The position numbers were made by a program, and so were the translations under genes. A stretch of 64,000 nt of DNA from UMGS1649 sp045651205 (GTDB lineage: Bacteria; Bacillota; Clostridia; TANB77; CAG-465). Under the pieces are notes generated by a model. That model searched no databases, was not told the DNA's origin, and was given only the letters and a program-made list of their open reading frames with translations. Within the stretch, counting starts at the first letter, position 1. Each line of letters begins with the position of its first letter. This document shows, one piece after another, positions 59,596 through 64,000 of this stretch. The DNA is taken from positions 1 to 64,000 of the forward strand of contig JAZRSA010000050.1 in assembly GCA_045651205.1 (NCBI GenBank), given 5' to 3'.

Positions 59596-60609
59596 TCATT
59601 TTATTAAAGTAAAGTCTGTTGTTGTTCCAACTTTGGCAAGTATACTTGCTTTTAAACAAATAACCGGTTGTACTTCTTTACTAGCAGTATATCCTGCGTA
59701 TGCTAATTCGCTTGATGAAAAACTCATTACTCCGCTTAAAGAAGAATATACAGGCGAAGCCATCCATACATAGTTGTTCTTTGATACATATGGTTTTTTA
59801 CCATTTATTCCACCGATGCTTGCTCCACCATTTATTTTATACCCCAATGGTCCCAATGTTATTTCTATTTTAGGTTGATATCCTTTTGCATTCCATCCTG
59901 CCACTAGCAATTCTATAGTTGGTCCACCTATTGCTCCCACTACATTTTCGCCATAAGTCTCTGCATTTGCGAAATTAGAATAGTCTTTTATTAGTTTAAC
60001 TACCGCCTTACTACTGTTAGCATCATTATTACTTATTCTATCTGCTAAAATGAATTTTTCAAACTCTCCAACTCTAAATATATCATATAGTTCTTTTTCT
60101 TTTTCTGTTAAATCAGTTACTGAATAATTTGTAATCAAATCTGTATTGCCAACATTTTCTGCTGAAATTAAATATACATATTCGCTATTATGATAATATA
60201 TTTCCCATTTGTCATACTTTGTTCCATCGACTGTAACAACATAATCTACTGTATCACCATAATTATCTGGTGTTATCAAAGAACCTAATGGTTGAATAGA
60301 AGTTTTATTTATAACATCTACTCCGTTTTCAGTTACTATTATATTCCATTTATCTTCTGTAACTCCTTGATTTGCAAGTTCTTGTTTTACAATTGTTGTA
60401 ATATTATTTTTCTTTGCCTCATCTAAATATGCATCCATCCATATTATTGTAGCTAATTCTTGCACCTGCTTTTCATTGTTTAAATCAACCCCTTGATTTG
60501 CTTTATTTATTATATTTGTGTTACTTAATGTAATTACTACACTTGCTGCTAATATTATCATTACTATTATTGTTATAACTAATACTATTAACGATATTCC
60601 TCTTTTCAT
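59596..60609 (-). CDS. Pilin-like secreted protein (337 aa)
   Basis: N-terminus MKRGISLIVLVITIIVMII then a helical continuation: a very short basic leader, Gly at position 4, about 22 hydrophobic residues, as in type IV prepilins and pseudopilins but without Glu at +5. The mature part (residues 40-337) has mixed alpha/beta content with TYGENVVGAIGGPTIELL and several Gly/Ser/Asn-rich loops (KINGGASIGGINGKKPY). It shares this N-terminal design with the Ig-like protein at 28.6 kb. The C-terminal half is unassigned. AGGAG lies 8 nt upstream. Monocistronic. Confidence 0.8.
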   Translation of the reverse strand: MKRGISLIVLVITIIVMIILAASVVITLSNTNIINKANQGVDLNNEKQVQELATIIWMDAYLDEAKKNNITTIVKQELANQGVTEDKWNIIVTENGVDVINKTSIQPLGSLITPDNYGDTVDYVVTVDGTKYDKWEIYYHNSEYVYLISAENVGNTDLITNYSVTDLTEKEKELYDIFRVGEFEKFILADRISNNDANSSKAVVKLIKDYSNFANAETYGENVVGAIGGPTIELLVAGWNAKGYQPKIEITLGPLGYKINGGASIGGINGKKPYVSKNNYVWMASPVYSSLSGVMSFSSSELAYAGYTASKEVQPVICLKASILAKVGTTTDFTLIK

Positions 60610-60627
60610 CTTTTGTTCTCCTATAAA

Positions 60628-60660
60628 AAATATGTTATATACGAATAATATAACATATTT
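60628..60660 (-). terminator. Terminator-like hairpin after mrdA
   Basis: An 11-bp stem (60628-60638 with 60650-60660, AAATATGTTAT/ATAACATATTT), followed by TTTTTTAT on the minus strand; AT-only, so weaker. Confidence 0.68.
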
Positions 60661-60682
60661 CTATTTATTTCAATATTTAATT

Positions 60683-62764
60683 TTAATACTTTACACTTGG
60701 CACTAATACTTCATTTACCTCTTTATTTACATTTTCGTTAGATATATCAAAATATTCTTCAAGTATTGGTTTTACTATATTTGCAACAGCTGTACCAGAA
60801 TCTCCGTGTTCTACTATTGCTACTACTGCTATTTGTGGGTTTTCTATTGGAGCAAATCCAACGAATACACCGTTAGGATGTCCACTAGATACTTGTGCAG
60901 TTCCTGTTTTTCCTGCTACTTCTATATCCGAATTCTTAAATACTATGTAAGATGTACCACCTTGTTCTGATGTAACAGACTTCATTCCTTCTACTACTGC
61001 ATCAACATGTTTTTGATTCAAGTTTAATTTAGTAGATATGAACTTGTATCCTGTTACTTTTTCTATATGTGTAAGTAAGTCTTCAGAACTCACATATTCA
61101 TCTTCTGCATTCACAACATTCTTTATCAATGTTGCTCTATTTAACGTTCCACCATTTGCAAGTGTTGCTATGTAGTTTGCAAGTTGTACAGGTGTAAACG
61201 AGTTATATGATTGTCCAATAACTGCAGATAATGTATCTCCTAGATACCAATCCATATTTTTGTTAGCCCCTGCAATCATACCTTTGGATTCACCATAAAG
61301 TTCTACTCCAGTCTTATTTCCAAGTCCAAACATTTGGCAGTACTTAACAAGGTTATCTATTCCCATTCTTCTTCCTACTTCATAGAAGAAGCAGTTACAA
61401 GATACTTTTATTGCATCACTTACATTTACCCAACCATGAGTTCTTCCATAGTATGAATAAACCCAACACATTGGATGGTTTGCATATTCGTATCTACCAT
61501 TTGCTTTTATCTTTTCTGTTATTGTTATTACCTTGCTATCTAATCCAGCAAGTGCACTTAACATCTTGAATGTTGAACCTGGTGAGTACGTTCCAGATAT
61601 TGCCCTATTAAACATAGGCTTACTTGTGTTGGCCATTATCTTTTTCCAAGAACTATATTTTATTCCAGATACAAATTCATTTGGATCAAACGTAGGATAA
61701 CTTGCCATAGCAAGTATCTCTGAGCTATTTACATCTATAGCTACAACTACGCCAGATGTGGCATCAGATTTTTTAGAATAACCCGGTGCACCAGTTCTAA
61801 TATTATCTATAATTTTCTTAAGATTCTTTTCTGCCACTTGTTGTAATCTATAGTCTATTGTTAAAGTAACATTGTTACCAGAGTCCGCCTCTTTGTATAT
61901 ATACTCTCCAGCGATTTCACCTTCTGCATCAACTTCAGTTCTTTTAATACCATTGCTTCCCTTTAAGAAAGCTTCCATAGTAGTTTCTATACCCATTTTA
62001 CCAATTATACTGTTATATGTGTAACCTTCATCTTTTAGATCTTTATATTCTTCACTACTAATTTTACTTACATAACCCAAAAGATGTGCTGCAATTGTTC
62101 CATATGGATAATATCTTTTAGAGTTAACATTTATCTCTATTCCTGGCAATTCACTCTTTAACTCTTCTATCATAGCCATTGAGTTATATGATATATCCTT
62201 TGCTAAAGTTACAGACCTAAACAATGAAAATGGATTTGTTCCTATTTCATATCTTAATGCTACAAGTTTATTCTTAATCTCATTTGTTATATTTAGTTTA
62301 TTTAGATCGTACTTAATGTATAAATATTCTAGAATCTCTACTGTTGTACTTTTTGAATCTATCTCATAAGTTTCGCAGATTTTTTCTTTATCTTCGTCAC
62401 TATAGAATTCATTATCTTCCATTGGAAAAGATGATGTGTATTCATCTTTATTTTGTTCTAATATATTTAATAACTTAAGTAATGTATTATTTAAATTTTC
62501 ATCCCCTACTTTAAATATTTCTACATCATATGCAAGTTTACTTGTTGCAAGAACAACGCCATTTCTATCATAAATTTCACCACGTGGCGCTTCTATTGTT
62601 GTTTCTCTTAACATTTTCTTTTCTGATTGTTCCCTATAACTTGCACCATTTATTATTTGTAAATCTACTAAACGGAAAGCAAAAACAATCCCAATAATTA
62701 CTACTAGGATTTTTAATATTAATATTCTGTTTTCAAAAAAATTAACATTAACTTTAAATTTCAC
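60683..62764 (-). CDS. mrdA: Penicillin-binding protein 2 (MrdA), class B transpeptidase
   Basis: Elongation-phase peptidoglycan transpeptidase working with RodA and MreBCD. The 693-residue protein has an N-terminal membrane helix (residues about 13-35), the dimerisation domain with EAPRGEIYDRNG, and the transpeptidase motifs: SPGSTFKM (Ser nucleophile), SCN in KVSCNCFFYE and KTG in VAGKTGTAQVS. It lies 5 nt after mreD. Order mreC-mreD-mrdA is standard. Confidence 0.95.
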   Translation of the reverse strand: MKFKVNVNFFENRILILKILVVIIGIVFAFRLVDLQIINGASYREQSEKKMLRETTIEAPRGEIYDRNGVVLATSKLAYDVEIFKVGDENLNNTLLKLLNILEQNKDEYTSSFPMEDNEFYSDEDKEKICETYEIDSKSTTVEILEYLYIKYDLNKLNITNEIKNKLVALRYEIGTNPFSLFRSVTLAKDISYNSMAMIEELKSELPGIEINVNSKRYYPYGTIAAHLLGYVSKISSEEYKDLKDEGYTYNSIIGKMGIETTMEAFLKGSNGIKRTEVDAEGEIAGEYIYKEADSGNNVTLTIDYRLQQVAEKNLKKIIDNIRTGAPGYSKKSDATSGVVVAIDVNSSEILAMASYPTFDPNEFVSGIKYSSWKKIMANTSKPMFNRAISGTYSPGSTFKMLSALAGLDSKVITITEKIKANGRYEYANHPMCWVYSYYGRTHGWVNVSDAIKVSCNCFFYEVGRRMGIDNLVKYCQMFGLGNKTGVELYGESKGMIAGANKNMDWYLGDTLSAVIGQSYNSFTPVQLANYIATLANGGTLNRATLIKNVVNAEDEYVSSEDLLTHIEKVTGYKFISTKLNLNQKHVDAVVEGMKSVTSEQGGTSYIVFKNSDIEVAGKTGTAQVSSGHPNGVFVGFAPIENPQIAVVAIVEHGDSGTAVANIVKPILEEYFDISNENVNKEVNEVLVPSVKY

Positions 62765-62769
62765 GTTTA

Positions 62770-63270
62770 TTACTCCATACCTTTATTTATTTTTGCTAGA
62801 ATAAAGAACAATATATATGCTGCTAATATGTTTACTATAACAGATTTTAGCAATGCTATTAATATTGCTATTACTCCAATTGTTAACCCTGCGGTAAATA
62901 TATTTATTAACAGCGTTAACACCTCAAAAACAAGAATACCTATTGTTGTATATACAGCAACAGAAAAAGGTGTATCTTGTTTATATACATTTTTCATACT
63001 TTCTAAAATTATACTTAAAAGTACAAATATTACTAAATATTTAGCTAGTGTATGCCCTAATAATAAATCCGAAATTATACCCGCTATCATAGACAAGTAT
63101 ACGTGTCTTTTAAATGAGTTTACCATTATTGTTACTATTACAAAGCATGCGACTAAATTAAATTTAGCACCAAACAATTCTGTATTATTGAAAGTTTTAA
63201 ATTGCCAAACACATATTATTAATAATATTAATATATTTAGAATGTATGTTAATATTTTCTTTAACATCAA
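62770..63270 (-). CDS. mreD: Rod-shape determining protein MreD
   Basis: A 166-residue polytopic protein, about five membrane helices, positioned between mreC and mrdA. MreD sequences are poorly conserved, so the call rests on size, hydrophobicity and gene order. The GIISDLLLGH segment fits the family's Asp-containing second helix. AT-rich codons. Confidence 0.88.
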   Translation of the reverse strand: MMLKKILTYILNILILLIICVWQFKTFNNTELFGAKFNLVACFVIVTIMVNSFKRHVYLSMIAGIISDLLLGHTLAKYLVIFVLLSIILESMKNVYKQDTPFSVAVYTTIGILVFEVLTLLINIFTAGLTIGVIAILIALLKSVIVNILAAYILFFILAKINKGME

Positions 63271-63276
63271 ACTCCC

Positions 63277-64000
63277 CTACTTTACTATTATTCCTACCAT
63301 ATCTAGAGAATCTAAATTAACAAAAGTCTCTACTATAGCATATCTATCTATTTCATTCTTCCTATTTTTAATGCTCTTTATTATTCCTACAGGAATACCT
63401 TTTTTATATAAACCACCAATACCTGTTGTATATACTTTCTCGCCTTCGGCAAGTTCTGTATCTATTGGTATATTTACAAGTTTTACTGTATGACTTCCTG
63501 TTAAGCTGTATTCTCCTTTTATTAAAGCAAGTTTGTTTATATTTGAAATTTGCACACTTACAGAAGTTCCTGGCTCAAGTATAGTTGTAACTGTACTTGT
63601 TGTTTCATTTACTTCTGAAATATATCCAACTAAACCTTGTTCTGCAATTACAGTTTGTCTTTTTTCTATTCCGTCTTTAGAACCTTTATTTATTACAAAT
63701 GTTTCATTCCAAGTTTCATAATTTCTTGAAATTATATTTGCATAAACTTTTTCAAAGTGACTATAATTTTCTTCTATTTTTAGAAGATCTCTTAAATCTT
63801 CATTTTCTACTTCTAAAGCATCTATTTCTATTTGTAATTGCTTCGCTTTAGTTAATTCTTCTTCTAATTGTGCTATCTTTTTATTTAACTTTTTAGTGTT
63901 ACCAAAGAAAGAAGTTCCATCTTTAAATACTCCAGCTATAGTTCCTGTTACTCCATCTACAAACCCAACTACAGTAGATGAAACTTTAGTCATAAAAGGA
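63277..64000 (-). CDS. mreC: Rod-shape determining protein MreC, N-terminus cut by window edge
   Basis: MreC links the MreB scaffold to periplasmic wall enzymes. The visible 241 codons run in frame to the window edge, so the Met at 63993 is internal and the membrane anchor is missing. A coiled coil (KLNKKIAQLEEELTKAKQL) is followed by the double beta-barrel with NIISRNYETWNETFVINKGSKDG and GLVGYISEVN (quoted in parts), LEPGTSVSVQI and the final VGIIVK. It is 6 nt before mreD. Confidence 0.93.
   Translation of the reverse strand, partial: PFMTKVSSTVVGFVDGVTGTIAGVFKDGTSFFGNTKKLNKKIAQLEEELTKAKQLQIEIDALEVENEDLRDLLKIEENYSHFEKVYANIISRNYETWNETFVINKGSKDGIEKRQTVIAEQGLVGYISEVNETTSTVTTILEPGTSVSVQISNINKLALIKGEYSLTGSHTVKLVNIPIDTELAEGEKVYTTGIGGLYKKGIPVGIIKSIKNRKNEIDRYAIVETFVNLDSLDMVGIIVK

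Noticed and set aside
1..64000. CRISPR array, prophage or insertion sequence
   Set aside because: No spaced direct repeats, transposase, integrase or structural phage genes were seen; the only tandem repeats lie within coding regions.

Overview
The window is a continuous piece of a low-GC (roughly 30 percent by eye) Gram-positive chromosome. It comes from an endospore-forming, probably anaerobic member of the Clostridia. Sporulation genes are spread through it: spoVG, a probable spoVM micro-gene, spoIIR and dpaB (spoVFB). Other pointers are a glmS self-cleaving ribozyme, a LexA/SOS circuit with Bacillus/Clostridium-type boxes, a PASTA Ser/Thr kinase with its PP2C phosphatase, and GGAGG ribosome binding sites with TTGACA/TATAAT promoters. 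No insertion sequence, prophage, CRISPR array or rRNA operon was seen. I cannot name the species.

Layout. 1-3.3 kb: uvrC (cut by the window edge), spoVG, a HAD phosphatase cassette, and a small probable sporulation operon (50-residue membrane protein plus SpoVM-like peptide). 3.3-6.7 kb: nth, then a three-gene operon of unknown function headed by a leucine-rich-repeat protein. 6.7-17.5 kb: a long tight operon from dxs through small housekeeping genes to rbgA, addA and a radical SAM enzyme. 17.6-19 kb: dpaB with a sigma-K-like promoter, and lexA with two SOS boxes around its -35. 19-25.2 kb: rlmN-prpC-prkC-pfkA-DUF3137 operon. 25.3-28.6 kb: a two-gene cassette of unknown function and an MBOAT/DHHW acyltransferase pair. 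28.6-30.2 kb: a surface protein with a pilin-like N-terminus and Ig-like domains. 30.3-35.7 kb: rpoZ-(cytidylate-kinase-like)-priA-def-fmt-acyl-ACP thioesterase operon. 35.8-40.4 kb: an orphan 575-residue protein, a PIN-domain cassette, a TtcA-like thiolase and spoIIR. 40.5-43.8 kb: a class A PBP and two related zinc-ribbon micro-genes. 43.8-50.4 kb: secG-rnr-membrane protein-trmB-small membrane protein-U32 operon, then initiator tRNA-Met. 50.4-54.5 kb: membrane proteins, an LCP-family cell-wall ligase with a proline-rich repeat tail, and elongator tRNA-Met. 54.6-57.4 kb: fabG preceded by a 570-residue unknown protein and a 41-residue coiled-coil protein. 57.4-59.6 kb: glmS with its ribozyme leader. 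59.6-64 kb: a second pilin-like protein and mrdA-mreD-mreC (mreC cut by the edge).

How it fits together. Much of the window concerns the envelope: GlmS makes the amino-sugar precursor, PBP1A/PBP2/MreCD build and shape peptidoglycan, the LCP enzyme attaches polymers, PrkC/PrpC sense the wall, and MBOAT/DHHW probably acylates a glycan. The rest is translation and RNA maintenance (Fmt, Def, RlmN, TrmB, RbgA, RNase R, two tRNAs), DNA repair (UvrC, Nth, AddA, PriA, LexA) and sporulation.

The least explained items are: single-gene cassettes with their own strong promoter and terminator, several clearly richer in G+C than their surroundings; the LRR operon; the 41-aa/570-aa pair upstream of fabG; and the two pilin-like proteins. 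All assignments were made by reading motifs. No database search was run.
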